DNA of 64,000 bases from Phaeosaccion multiseriatum (lineage: Eukaryota; Ochrophyta, other classes): positions 4,402,001 to 4,466,000 of the forward strand of contig OZ218951.1 in NCBI GenBank assembly GCA_965112735.1. Direction: 5' to 3'. Below the pieces are notes generated by a model. The model saw nothing but the letters and a program-made list of their open reading frames with translations, had not been told where the DNA came from and ran no database searches. Below, in pieces: positions 36,634-48,003 of this stretch. The position numbers and the translations under genes were made by a program. Every line of letters starts with the position of its first letter. Position 1 is the first letter of the stretch.

Positions 36634-38653
36634 GGCGGCACCGGTGGTGAGCTCTGCATCCCCTGTACAGAGGCGGACACACAGGCTGTGAAGGACATGG
36701 CCTACGGAGGAGTCATGGAGGTGGGTGCGTGCGTGGTGATTCCTACAATGGCCTGCGACATATGTAGTAGGTATTGCAGCTCCATGACGAAGGGGCGCCA
36801 CGCAGCAAGAGGCTTCACACTCACTGCCTCTCGATTGCCTCTCGACTGCCCTGAGGCACTCTGAGGTGCTCTCAGTGTCTCTCATCGCAACGCCCCTGTT
36901 TGCTCATCCCTGCCTGTCTACCTGCCCACCTGCTTGCCTGTTCGCCTACCTGTTGTCGTTTCCCTTTGTTGTGGTGCCATTTTATGTCGTATGCATGGAT
37001 GCAAACCTTGGTTCATGGAAATCATGGATGTGACTTTCACACGGTGTAAAATGTGCTGCACCGCGTGCTGCACCAGTTTCAAGAAGGGAACACCACCCCA
37101 GATGCTTCTCCACTACCCCTGCGCTCCTCGGAATACCTCATCGCCACGTACGGCTCCAAGCCGTTACAAGAGGCATACTCTGTAACCGTAGCCCGGCCCC
37201 TGGACGCCTGCGGGGACCTTGAGGGGGGGGAGGACTCACCCCTCAGAGGGAAGATGGTGATCGTGGAGAGGGGAGGGTGCAGCTTTATAGACAAGACGGA
37301 GCGGGTCGCAAAAGCAGGTAGGGAGGTTTGTCTATGTGTGTGCGTGCGTCTCTCTGGGTGTGTGTGTGTGTCTCTCTCTCTCTGTGTGTGGGCGCCTCTC
37401 TCTTTTATCTGTCAGTCTGTGTTTGTGTGTGTGCGCGTGAAGGGAGGGCGGGGTGTGTGTGTGCGCGCGTGTTTGTGTGTACGTGTGTTCCTATCCCACC
37501 TTGCTTTGGTCTATCTTCTAAGCAGTGTCGGTCGGTACGCACGCTAACTCGCCTCTGCCCCCCCCCCCTCCCCCCCCCTCACCTCCCCTCCTTCCTCCCC
37601 CCCATCCACTGCCATCCCTTGCCTCTTCCTGCCTGGCAGGCGGTGCGGGCATGATCATGTCCAACTCTGAAGAGCTGCTCTTCCGTGTGGGGTGTGAGCC
37701 TCAGTACAGGGGATACGATGTCGATATTCCGGTAGTGCTCGTGCCGCTCAGTGCCAAGGCCTCCCTTCAAGAGTGAGTGTGAATACAAAACGTGTTTGTG
37801 TGTGTGTGTGTGTGTGTGTGCGTGTACGTTTTGGGAGGGAATCGCTGCATGAATGGTGAATGTAAAGACTTTCTGGGTAAACTGGCAACGCAAGTGCCAT
37901 GGGCAGCATCTAACGAGTGTGTGTGTGCGTGTATGTGTGTTTGTGCGTGTGTGTGTGCGTGTGCCTGTGTGTGTGCGTGTGCGTGCGCTTCCTTGCTTTT
38001 CACAGGCTGGCGACGCGCGAGGGAGGGTCCGTGCGCTTCTCCCCCAATGAGCACGTAACGGCCGAGGTATGGACGGAGCTCTTCGATCTTCACAAGAGCA
38101 GCAGCAGGGGCAAAGGCAAAGGCGATGGCAATGGCAATGGCGACGGCGACGACAGCAGCAGAGCAGCAACGTGAGTGAGAGGTAGTTAGAGAGGGAGGGA
38201 GGGAGGAGTGAGCCAGTGGGTGATTGAGTGGGTGAGTAAGATGGTGTCGCTCACGTCTTACTGCTGCTGGAGGACTATAGCTGCAGGGATGTATGGACAT
38301 GAGGAGAGAGAGCAGGGGAAAGAGGGAGAAAGATACCGCTCTCCGCACACTGTAGTAGCCACGTGTATTGTTGTAGTCAGCGCTTGCCTCTGTTACCTCT
38401 CCCTCTCCCTCTCCCTTACCCTAACTCTCTCTCTCGGTCTATCGGCCTCTCTTCTCTCCCTCCCTCTCTCTGCCGCCTTCCTTGCCCCACCCCACCACAC
38501 CCCACCCTACCCTACCCCACTCTGCCCTACCCCGTTCGCCTACCTTTACTTGCTACGCCCGCTCTGTGCTTGCCCTTCCTCTTTCGCGTTGTCGTGCTTG
38601 CAATGTTTTGACGGTTTCATGTTGGCCTTCACAACGCTGCTGCGCAAACGCTT

Positions 38654-38693
<40 letters not shown>

Positions 38694-38802
38694 CGGGCCA
38701 AGCGGCAAGAGCAAGGCGGAGCATTTGTCCGAAGCCCGGAAGGCCGGCTTTGAGCAGCGAGTCGCTCTGCTCCAGGAAGCAGAGGTGCTTGCCAGCAGCT
38801 AG
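34733..38802 (+). CDS. Secretory-pathway protein with two protease-associated (PA) domains
   Basis: Nine exons join in phase: 34733-35009, 35319-35473, 35640-35834, 36195-36404, 36631-36720, 37077-37317, 37640-37772, 38006-38170 and 38694-38802, giving 524 aa. A hydrophobic segment (LMSLLIAVVLLAPELCEA) sits at residues ~51-68 behind a very basic stretch. An in-frame Met at 34889 would make it a standard cleavable signal peptide, so that may be the true start. PA domain 1 (DACGALTNAKDIVAKGGVAVAYRGTC...EEAGVRGLLIVNN) spans about residues 170-275. PA domain 2 (LDACGDLEGG...IVERGGCSFIDKTERVAKAGGAGMIM) spans about 345-435. PA domains are lumenal lids or ligand-binding modules of proteases and sorting receptors. 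No protease domain or C-terminal membrane anchor is visible. Only a charged tail with a Gly/Asn/Asp run follows. Function is inferred from the domains only. Confidence 0.8.
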
Positions 38803-38930
38803 AGGCACATGGTGCAGCAGCTAGAGGCAATGGGACATCAGTTACAGGCGTTATGGGCCAGCAGCTAGAGGTACATGGTGCAGCAGCTAGAGGCAATGGG
38901 ACATCAGTTACAGGCGTATGGGCCAGCAGC
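38792..38930. repeat. 65/66-bp tandem repeat at the 3' end of the PA-domain gene
   Basis: Two nearly identical units start at 38792 and 38858 and the beginning of a third at 38923. The gene's stop codon (38800-38802) lies inside the first unit. The units differ by one inserted base and one substitution. Confidence 0.85.
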
Positions 38931-39223
38931 TAGCTGCACTCATGTTTTGCACAAAGTGTGCTGCGTGTGCCGCGCCCGTTTTTTTTTTTTTTTTTTTTGT
39001 CTATTCGCTTATATATCATAATCGAACCTTTACACATGGGGAATCAACCACCTGGAGATCGACCGTCTCCCCCTCTATCGAAGGAGTGCCGATGTGCTCA
39101 AGCATCCTTCTCTCCCTCTCGCCCACGCCCTCGACTCCCTGTCGCTCCTCCCTCTGCTTGACTGTATGACTGGCTCGAGACTGCCCGTTTTCCTTCTCAA
39201 CACTGCAAGTGGTGAGCTTATCA

Positions 39224-40856
39224 TCATGCCATCTCCTCCGCCACCTCTTGCAGCACCTCAGGGCTGACCTCTCTCTGCGATACCTTCAACCTCCCTTCCT
39301 TGCCAAAGAGAAGGTCAGTGCCCCGCATCAGGTCCAACGCGCTTTGTGACGCAAAGTGCTGTCTGTCCGCGGCAAGGAGGAATTCAACAATATGGGCTTC
39401 ATTGGGAAGCTCTCGTACTGCTGTCAAAGCCTTTGCCAGAGAGGCCCCTCCTGAGAGCAGCTCCAATACCGCCCCGCTGTGATTCTGTAGTGCCGCAAAC
39501 ATTAAGGGTACACCGCAGACATCCTCCCCGTCAGGATCAGCCCCCGCAGACAGCAGCACACGGATCACCGCCCCATTACCGTTAACAACAGCCATCAACA
39601 AGGGTGTGCGACACTCCAAATCCGGCATCTCCACGTCGACACCTGCTGAAATGAGCTCCTCCACGACACGAGCATAGCCTTGCTGAGATGCCAAGTGTAT
39701 CGCTCCAAACCCGTCGCCATTGATCGCATTCATCTTTGCACCAGCCCTGAGCAGCTTTCGCACAATAGATCTACGCCCGTGCTGAGATGCTGCCATCAAA
39801 GCGGACTCTCTGTCCTTAGCACTGCACATGTCGAGGTCAGCACCGGATGTGATGAGCTGCTCCACTACAATACCATGGCCATTCTGGCTCGCAAGACCAA
39901 GCGGAAAACCTCCGTCGCTGGGTGCCAAATTCGCATCTGCCCCGGCGGAGAGCAACAGCTGCGTCACCCTGTGATGTCCTGTCTGTGCGGCCATCGTCAA
40001 GGGGGTGCGGCCATCGACGTTTCTATCATCCCAGTGGTTGGGATCAGCGCCGGCCGATAGCAGCTGCTGCACCACTGCATGATGCCCTTTCTCGGAGGCC
40101 AAAAGCAAGGCCGCATCGCCGTCTGAGGTGGTCTTGTCGACCTCGGCTCCGGCTGAGAGCAGGTAGTGGACTACCCTGTCACGCCCGAGAAGTGAGGCTC
40201 GATGGAGCGCCGTCCATCCTTCCAAACCTGCCCAATCCACCTGTGCACCCGCCGATAGCAGCTGCTGCACCATCGCATGATGTCCCTCCTCTGACGACGC
40301 GATCAACGCCGTATTGCCATCACTGTTGGTCAAGTCCACGCTGGCACCGGCGGATAGTAGCTGGTGCGCCACCCGAACGGCCCCTAGCATAGCTGCTACT
40401 ATCAGAGGCGTTGATCCTTCCTCCGCCTTTCCATCAATATCCGCGCCAGCAGAAAGAAGCTGTTGTACAGCAGCAGTATCGTCACGACCACTTGCAACCA
40501 TTAACGCAGTCATGCCTGCTATAGGCCCTGGAGCATTCGGCGACGCCCCCTCCCGCAGCAAAAGGGCAATGATATCACCCCTCCCTTTACGCACAGCTGC
40601 ATACAGAGCGGGCTCGTTTCCCTCGAGAGACTCGTCCAAGCATGCCTTCCTGCCTCCATTCTTAGCGACGAGGGCCCTCACAGCCGCTTGCACCCTTTGC
40701 ACGCTCTGACCACCTTTGATGGCTTCGTCAAGACGAGTAGCCTGCGAGACAAAACAGCAAGCCGGGCGGGGGGGTAGAGAGAGAGAGAGCGAGTGAGAGC
40801 ACGTTTCAGTGTGGGACAAGGGGCATAGTTGGTACTCCTACCTCCTTTCTTTGCAT
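39224..40856 (-). CDS. Ankyrin-repeat protein, dispersed paralogue
   Basis: Two exons, 40856-40842 (MQRKE) and 40741-39224, join in phase across a 100-bp intron, giving 510 aa. The layout is the same as in the tandem pair at 11934 and 16995: tiny first exon, then ATRLDEAIKGGQSV, about eleven ankyrin repeats, and the family C-terminal block LDLMRGTDLLF...EVLQEVAEEMA, which is essentially identical. Repeats in the middle are more diverged than between the tandem pair, so this copy split off earlier or evolves under a different regime while the ends stayed conserved. It converges on the PA-domain gene. A poly-T stretch (38980-38998) lies between the two genes. Confidence 0.9.
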
Positions 40857-41464
40857 TTTTTCGCGTGCGAGCGTATTATATTAACATGTGAGATGTTTCC
40901 TCTATTTCTCAAATTTCCTTGAACTCTACTTTTCGTTTCGTGTACTGCGTGTAATACGGCGGGGGGGGGATGATAGATAGTAGGGAGATACGAAAGAGAG
41001 CACAGCCAAAGGGGGCGACACCAAAAGACTTGATTCTCTTCTCGTGGATGGTAGCAAGAGCAGCAGACGCCCCTCCGTCGCTGCTTCGGTAACTCTCCAT
41101 CCGGCGCGGGGGGTTCATCCGCAAGGAGAGAAAGGAGAAAGAGAGTAAGGTGAGGGAATAAAAGCAAGGCAATTTGCAGGCTTGGTCTGTTCCTCCCAAG
41201 AGCCTTCATCCCTATCCAGAGGGGAGAGAGGGGTCTTGTCTAGAAGCTGTGGGTTGATTCGTTGACTCTGAGCCGGGACAGCTTGGCCACCTCACCCCAA
41301 TTTGCTTTGGTCCTTCTCGTCCCTCTCATCAATTGCCTCCCATTCCTGCCCCCCTCTGTGTGATATTATGCTTCATCAGACCGGGCCGAGTAGGCAGGAG
41401 ACACAAAAGGAGGAGAGAAGAGATGGTCGGGGGTTGAGGCTGAGGGGTTTGACTAGGAGCTGGG
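40857..41464. promoter_or_regulatory. Divergent spacer, ankyrin paralogue / PPR gene
   Basis: About 600 bp with no supported gene. It includes AT-richer sequence near 40860-40940. Both flanking genes must take their promoters from here. Confidence 0.35.
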
Positions 41465-44400
41465 ATGGGGTTCGTTCCTCCGCCACCCTGGGTAGGCAAT
41501 AGCGGTGGTGCGATCAGTCGGAATGTCGTCGCCGGCGGCCTCGATCACTATCGTGGCCGGGGCACATTCGCTCCTGCAAAGTTTGGCCCCACATCCCTCA
41601 GTAAGAGGCACAGTCTCTCCCAGCTCACGATGAGGGTGGGGGGGACCCAAGCCACCGCAGCAGTACACTCGGGAGCAGGAACTGCAGGAGCAGCAGCAGC
41701 AGCAGCAGGAGGAGGAGGAGGAGGAGGAGCGCCAGCAGCAGCAGCGGGAGGAGGAGGAGGAGGAGCAGCAGCAGTCGGAACGGGACGGAGGAGGAGAAGG
41801 CGGAGGTGGGAGGAGCAAGAGCAGCAACACCCGCAGAGACCCCCGTGGCGGGTAAGGGGTTCGGCAGGGGCGGTAGGAGCGGCAGGAACGGCAATGGTGC
41901 AGAGTGGAGGCGTGAACGCGCTGGTAAGGGGAGAAAACTTGTGTGAGGACAACATCACACATGCAGGAGGGGGAAGGAATGGTAAAGACGCGAGACAGGC
42001 ACGGGAGAGAGGACATGAAAAGACGCCACCGCATGGCGACGACGATGATTACTCCACCCGAGGCGCTGTAATCCAGAAGCAAAAGAGCCTCGTGCGCCGC
42101 ATCCAAGCAATGGGGAGGTCGGAGAAGTGGTGGGGCGTGGGTCGGGCTCTGTTGGAGGCGAGGCAGTCGGGATTGGAGGTTAATCTGTTCATGTGCAACG
42201 CGGCCATTACAGCGTGGGGGAGGTGTGGTCGCTGGAAGGATGCGTGGGCGCTCGTGAATGACATGAAGCTGTCAACGGGCGGTCTGCCACTGCCCGACGA
42301 GGGCAGCTTTACGGGCCTCGTAGTTGCTTGCGGCAGGGCTGGGCAGGTCCACAGGGCGCGGACGGCATTCAGCGCGATGCAAGACAGGGGCTTGCGGCCC
42401 ACCGTCACCACCTATACCGCTCTTATTACTGCCTACGGCAAGGCCGGCCTCTGCCCTCAAGTCCTGGCGCTGTTGAAGGACATGCGAGCCGACGGCATTG
42501 AGCCCACCGTCGTGACTTACACCTCTGCCATCTCGGCCTGTGGCCAGGTTGGTGCCACTCAGCAGGCGCTGGAGCTGCTACTGGACATGGCTCGTTATGG
42601 CGTTCAGCCGAACAAGAGGACGTACCGAGCCGCCATTTACGCCTGTGATCGCACCCACCAATGCGACGAGATGATGAATGTGCTGCTGCGCATGGGTGGT
42701 GAGCAGGGCAAGGAGGAGCAGGAGGAGGAGGAGGAGGAGGAGGAGGAGGAGGAAGGATGGGGGAGTCCCCATCCCCTTCGTCTCCCGCGGCTAGACGTAG
42801 AGTACTACAATGCCCTCATTGCTGTGTCGAGCAAGGCGGGTTCGCAGCGAAAGGCACTCGAGTTTTTGCAGGAGATGCGGGACAGCGAGACGGTACAGCC
42901 AGATGAAGACAGTTACATCCTGGCCATTCGGGCATGTCGGAGGGCTCCCGAGACGGCGCTGCAGCTGCTAAGAGAGATGCAGGAGGAGGAGGGCAGTCGG
43001 CTACAGCCCACGGAAAAGGTGTACTGCGCGGCCATTTCCGCGTTTTGGAGTAGTGGGTCATGCCAGACGGCCATTGACCTGTTTGAGGAGATGCGTGACA
43101 TGGGTTGGAGACCCAACCTGCCCACCTACAATGCCCTCATTACCGCGTGTGGCCGGGCCCGCAAGTACGCCAAGGCCCTCGCAGTGTTTGATGAGATGAA
43201 GGTGCTTGGTTTCCGGCCCGATGTGGCCAGCTACACCACGGCGATTTGGTGCTGGGGTAAGGCGGGCGAGTACGGCGAGGCATTTCGGCTGCTCGGGGAG
43301 ATGCGCAGCCGAGGCGTGCAACCCTCCATGCGCACCTACTGTGCCGTGATTTGGGTGTGCGGTCAAGCCAAGCCCCTCGAGCACGCCTACGTGATGGAGA
43401 AGCTCCGGGAGCTTAGAATAGACGATGGGCTGTCGCTCGACTTGCCCCAGTACACGCAGCTCATTCAAGCATGTGCCAACGTGGGAGCATACGAGAAGGC
43501 GGTGGAGTTTGTGATCGATCTCTTGGCGGACGGACTCCGACCCCCAGATGCGGCCGTCTTTAACATTGCGATCCGCGCTTGCGTCAAGGCCGGGGCCCTG
43601 ACGGAGGCGTGGGACCTCGTCGCTCGGATGCGAGGGTGCGGTGGTGGTGGTAGTAGTAGTGGTATTCGGCCAGATGCGGTCACTTTTAGTGCCCTAGTGG
43701 CCGGGAGCTGCCAGCAGGGGGGGGAGGGTCTCTCCGAGGCGCTGGGGGCAACCCTTCGTGAGATGCGGGTGGATGGGGTCCGGCCCAATTCGGTAATTTA
43801 CAGCGCTGCCATCACTGCCTATGGGGAGGCGGGCGACCACGACATGGTTCTCTCAGTGCTGAGGGATATGAGGACGGACGGTTTCAAACCGGACATGTTG
43901 GTCTTCAAGGCCGTCATGGGGGCGTTGGCGCTCTGTGGCAAGGACGACGCAGCGGGTAGGATGTACGCGTGGGCTGTGTACAAGGGGGCCATTTCTTCCC
44001 CCTGGAAGAAGAAGATGGTGATGATGAAGGGGCCCAGTAGTAGCAGCAGCAGCAGCAGCCGCGGCAGCAGCGGCAGCAGCAAGGAAGGGGCAGGAGGGGT
44101 GTCTGCGGTGGAGAGCTCGAGCTCGAGTTCGAGTCCTAGTAGTGGCGATGGAGCTGATCGTGATGACGATAAACATCATCATCATCATCATCGTCATCAG
44201 GAAGATGCTTACGATCATTACAGTGTGTTGGATCTGCGTGGTTTTCCCAAGGGGGCGACCAAGGCCGCCCTGCGTCACGTGGTGCTTGCCGAGAAGGTGC
44301 GCGGAAAGGTTCTCGTCATTACCCGGCGAGGGAAGGGCGCCGAGGAGTACGTGGTCAGCGTACTCACGCCTCTGCTCAGGGCACTCAACGCGGGGGGCGA

Positions 44401-44524
44401 GGCTGCCACACGCGACAAGCCAAGGGGAGGAGGAGCAGTGGCGGAGGACGCAGAAGAGGAAGAGGAGGGTGTTGGGGCGAGGGTCGAGAGTGCGGGAAGG
44501 GTAGTGTTTTCTGTCTGTGGGTGA
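41465..44524 (+). CDS. Pentatricopeptide-repeat protein with C-terminal Smr-like domain
   Basis: A single exon of 1019 aa. After ~220 low-complexity residues (Gly, Ala, Gln, Arg) come roughly fourteen 35-residue PPR motifs (residues ~240-840), for example TYTALITAYGKAGLCPQVLALLKDM and TYNALITACGRARKYAKAL. They bind RNA in a sequence-specific way, normally in mitochondria or plastids. The array is interrupted by a Glu run near residue 420 and a Gly/Ser insert near residue 725. A Ser-rich and His-rich stretch (about 855-915) leads to an Smr-like domain (residues ~917-977) with VLDLRGFPKGATKAALRHV and KVLVITRRGKG. The usual DLHG is DLRG here. The positive N-terminus lacks acids and could be an organelle presequence. 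The gene has no intron, in contrast to its neighbours, as is common for PPR genes. Confidence 0.92.
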   Translation: MGFVPPPPWVGNSGGAISRNVVAGGLDHYRGRGTFAPAKFGPTSLSKRHSLSQLTMRVGGTQATAAVHSGAGTAGAAAAAAGGGGGGGAPAAAAGGGGGGAAAVGTGRRRRRRRWEEQEQQHPQRPPWRVRGSAGAVGAAGTAMVQSGGVNALVRGENLCEDNITHAGGGRNGKDARQARERGHEKTPPHGDDDDYSTRGAVIQKQKSLVRRIQAMGRSEKWWGVGRALLEARQSGLEVNLFMCNAAITAWGRCGRWKDAWALVNDMKLSTGGLPLPDEGSFTGLVVACGRAGQVHRARTAFSAMQDRGLRPTVTTYTALITAYGKAGLCPQVLALLKDMRADGIEPTVVTYTSAISACGQVGATQQALELLLDMARYGVQPNKRTYRAAIYACDRTHQCDEMMNVLLRMGGEQGKEEQEEEEEEEEEEEGWGSPHPLRLPRLDVEYYNALIAVSSKAGSQRKALEFLQEMRDSETVQPDEDSYILAIRACRRAPETALQLLREMQEEEGSRLQPTEKVYCAAISAFWSSGSCQTAIDLFEEMRDMGWRPNLPTYNALITACGRARKYAKALAVFDEMKVLGFRPDVASYTTAIWCWGKAGEYGEAFRLLGEMRSRGVQPSMRTYCAVIWVCGQAKPLEHAYVMEKLRELRIDDGLSLDLPQYTQLIQACANVGAYEKAVEFVIDLLADGLRPPDAAVFNIAIRACVKAGALTEAWDLVARMRGCGGGGSSSGIRPDAVTFSALVAGSCQQGGEGLSEALGATLREMRVDGVRPNSVIYSAAITAYGEAGDHDMVLSVLRDMRTDGFKPDMLVFKAVMGALALCGKDDAAGRMYAWAVYKGAISSPWKKKMVMMKGPSSSSSSSSRGSSGSSKEGAGGVSAVESSSSSSSPSSGDGADRDDDKHHHHHHRHQEDAYDHYSVLDLRGFPKGATKAALRHVVLAEKVRGKVLVITRRGKGAEEYVVSVLTPLLRALNAGGEAATRDKPRGGGAVAEDAEEEEEGVGARVESAGRVVFSVCG

Positions 44525-44940
44525 TGGATGGGGTGTGATGGAGTGTGTGCATGCCCTGTGCCTGCTACACTTGTGAAGAGGGACAACTTTTCCGATGCTT
44601 GGGAGGGGAAGGTGCTTCAGGCAGAGACATGCTGCGAGAAATATTTGCCGCAGCAGCAGCAGCAGCATGGAGCATCAGGAGCATCGGGAGGAGGAGGAGG
44701 AGGAGGAGGAGGAGGTTGTAGTGTGTACATACGTGTTTACGAGGAGGGGCGCTGCCAACCGGGCAAGCGGCCCCTGGGGTTGAATATGGGTCGGGGAGGA
44801 GCAGGAAGCAGCTTTTTAAGTATCCACATGAAGGTTGAAGACGGAACAGTTTAGATTAATACGGAGGAGAGAGCAGAGAAAAGTAAGATTCAAGTCATCC
44901 ATCTGCTTCTCTCCCAAAGTTCCCTACCTACCCCATCTAT
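44525..44940. other. Convergent spacer between PPR and TCAIM-like genes
   Basis: About 415 bp with CAG (44652-44668) and GGA (44692-44714) repeats and no supported gene. Confidence 0.5.
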
Positions 44941-45824
44941 CTACACCCGTATGTCCTGTCCGGCGGCCCTCGCGGCCTCTGCCTCCGCCTGCCCCGACCC
45001 GTCCCCCTCGGGACCCCCCTCGGGACCCCCCTCGGGAATGAGCAGCAGCACCGCCTCCATGAGGAACTCGAGGAGGTCGAGTTCCTCAAAGTCGAGCGGC
45101 ACAAGCACAATGTGACCGTTCTCGCTGGTGTGCAGATCGAATCCCTCCGTCCGCGCTACCACAAACACCACCTGTGCGAGCGTGTGTGTGTGATTGACAA
45201 GCAGAGCCAAGCACAAGCACAGTCACAAAGACCACCGAGGGCAGCCGGGCAGAGTATAGGTAGCACAGCAGGGGCAGGCATTTTAAACGTTGTGGTCAGA
45301 AAACACGGCCCACCCACTCACTCAGTCACTCGCGCTCACCCACCCCAACCCACCCACCACTTAACCACCCACTCACTCACTCACTCACTCACTCACTCAC
45401 TCACTCACTCACTCACTCACTCACTCACTCACTCACTCACTCACTCACTCACTCACTCACTCCCACTCACCCTGTCCCAGAAGGCCACTTTGTCAAGCGA
45501 CAAGACGTCGAAGCTGTCCAGCAAGACTGTGTGCAACTTGCTTGACACCTCCCCCTCCTCATGCACACCCACCCCTTTAAAGAGCACGCGCCGCAGGTAC
45601 TCGTTGACTTGGCGGGTGCGAAGAGTGTTGCTTATGTCGCGGCCGGTCCTGTCAAGCACCTCCTCTGGTGGTGATGTTTGTGAATGTTTTTGATGGGTTT
45701 TGATTTAAACAGACAGAGACAGACGGACAGACAGACAGATAGATAGACAGACAGACACACAGACAGACAAACAGAAAGAGAAATACAGAGAGACAGCCAG
45801 ATAGACAGACAGACAGACGGAGAT

Positions 45825-45909
<85 letters not shown>

Positions 45910-47735
45910 GATACAGGAGTCAGAAAACGTTACAGTAGTTGTCGTTTTGAAGGCTCGAACGCGGTAGCCCCACCCCCACGATTCATGGAACCATACGCAC
46001 GCCCGCCCGCACGCACGCACCTGCAGACCGATCCCTGTAGAAGCCCTCTCTCACAGAAGGGGCAATGTTTCCGGCGGACGTATCGAGGGCGTAGTGGTGG
46101 TTGAGAAGGTCGTTGAGCTCAGACTCCGTCGTGATATTCCCCAAACGCCTGCCCCCTCTCCGCCTTCTCTCTCCCGTGCCCCCCCCCCCCCTTTCGCCCC
46201 CTTCTCCTCCTCTCCGTCTCGGGGTGGCAAAGAGTCCGTCGCTGGCCCGTTTCCTCCTCTTTGCGGCGTCTGCCCCTGACTCAATCCCCTGCCGTCCTCC
46301 TCGTCCTTCAGCTCCATAAGCCCCGCGCACCCCTCCCCCTCTTCCATCAGTTGCGGTGCGAGGTCGCTGGTGTTTCTGTTGCCAAAGCTTCTCGTGCTGC
46401 TGCTGCTGCGCCGCCAACCGCTGGTCCTGCCGCCTCTTCTTGTCCTCCTCCCTCCTCCTCCTCTGGGCCTCCACCGCCCCCCCTCTACCCCCCGCGGACA
46501 AGGATAGATCGAGCTGGACACTGTCTAAAAGCTTCTCCAGCTGCTTGCACACATGGGCCCGCAGCGACACAGCATGCCTCATTCTCAACAGGTAGGGGGG
46601 GAAACGCATCACCACTGTCACCTTCTCGGGAGGCTCCACAAAAGGCGCTACCCTCCCTCCGCCATCCTCTCCCTCATTCCGCTGCTGTAGTTGTTGGGTT
46701 TGTTGTTGTTGCCCCGGGAGTGGTGCTGCTGCGGCGGCTGGTCCTGCCTTGTGGTGGAAGAAAGACAGGGTGTACGTCGCTGCCAGCCCCCCCTGGCGGG
46801 CGGATCCTTCCTCCGACGCGGCCTCCCCTCGCAGCTCTGCGATGAGTGCCTCAGATGTGTCGATGACAGTGTTCAGGGTCTATGGGCGGTTGACAGTTTG
46901 TGTATGTATGTGTCGATGTGGCGAGAAGAGAGGAGGGAGGGAGGGAGGGAGGGAGGAAGGGAGCGAGGGAGGGGGGGAGAGAAAGAGGGGGAGTGAGAGA
47001 GGGGGGGGCAGGGGCGGGATGAATAGAGAAAGATGGAATCGATTGATGGAATAGGCAGATAAATAGATAAGATAGATGCAGAGGTTGATAAATGGGTGGC
47101 GTGCCTACCTACCTGCAATGACTCCTTGTTGAGTCGTTGGACTTCATCGCTGCATTGGCCAAAGAAGTCGGGGTGCACTTTCTGGAGGGAAGGAGGGCAG
47201 ACCACACACACACGGAGAGAGGGAGAGAGAGAAGAGAGAGAGGGCGCGTGAGAGAGGCAGAGAGAGGAGAGAGAGAGAGAGGGACAGAGAGAGAAGAGAG
47301 AAAAGAAGTAGAGCGACGTGGGCATGAGGGCAACGCAGCGATTCGTTCGAGGGAGCGAAGAACACGTGTGGAGAGCCGTGTACAACACACATAGCAGGAG
47401 AGGGAAGGGACAATTTGACTTACAGGAATCAACCGAAGAGGGAAGGGAGAAGGGAAATCACCAATTCAGAGCGCAAGCAGAAACCAGCCGCAGCATCTCC
47501 CCCCCCCTCCTCTTCTCGAGCTGACCTTAAAGAAGGGCATCATCATCTTGCGCAGCCCAGGCGCCCCTCCGGGCCCTCTTGCCGTGGCCAAGCCTCTCCT
47601 CTGCTGGTGGTGCTCGTGGGGATGCGGGCATTGCTGCTGCTGGTCCCATAGTCGCTCATGCGCGGGGGCAGGAAAACGTACACCTGTTCTCTGCAGAATT
47701 CTTGCCGTCACTCCGCCTTGAAGCCTTCTCCTCAT
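44941..47735 (-). CDS. TCAIM/DUF4460-like mitochondrial protein
   Basis: Five exons join in phase: 47735-47526, 47181-47113, 46879-46021, 45664-45471 and 45171-44941, giving 520 aa. The segment MMPFFKKVHPDFFGQCSDEVQRLNKESLQTLN closely resembles the J-domain-like start of DUF4460, the hallmark of T-cell activation inhibitor, mitochondrial (TCAIM) relatives. This is judged by eye. The N-terminal ~60 residues are rich in Arg, Gln and Ala, fitting a mitochondrial presequence. A charged, Gln/Arg-rich coiled segment (EDKKRRQDQRLAAQQQQHEK) lies in the middle of exon 3. The C-terminal part (FWDRVVFVVARTEGFDLHTS) would correspond to DUF4461. The tail ends in a GGPEGGPEG run. The molecular function of the family is not settled. 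The 5' end of intron 4 consists of GTGA repeats. Confidence 0.72.
45370..45470 (-). repeat. (GTGA)n repeat starting at a 5' splice site
   Basis: On the minus strand, the donor after exon 4 (GTGAGT at 45470) is followed by about 100 bp of GTGA units, so the consensus donor hexamer GTGAGT recurs every 4 bp. Confidence 0.85.
45700..45912. repeat. (GACA)n microsatellite in TCAIM-like intron 3
   Basis: About 210 bp of GACA/AGAT-type tetranucleotides, similar in unit and length to the one at 10066-10275 in another gene's intron. Confidence 0.85.
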
Positions 47736-48003
47736 GGCCTTTATATGCTTTGGTATCCGAAGGGCCCGGGAGAACCTTTATTGACTTAATAGGCGAAGGG
47801 ATGGTTGTTGTAGACACACGGGTTGGTGATACGCGAAAACAACGTACCTGTCGCCGCTGACCTGGCGTTAATCCCCTGTACATCAGGTCAATTCAGAATT
47901 ACACGCCGCCACAACCCCCCCCCCCCCCCAAAGCCGACTGACGCTGGCGATAGCATAGCACGCCGGCTGACGCCGGCGATAGCGGATAGCGCGTGGGGCG
48001 TCG

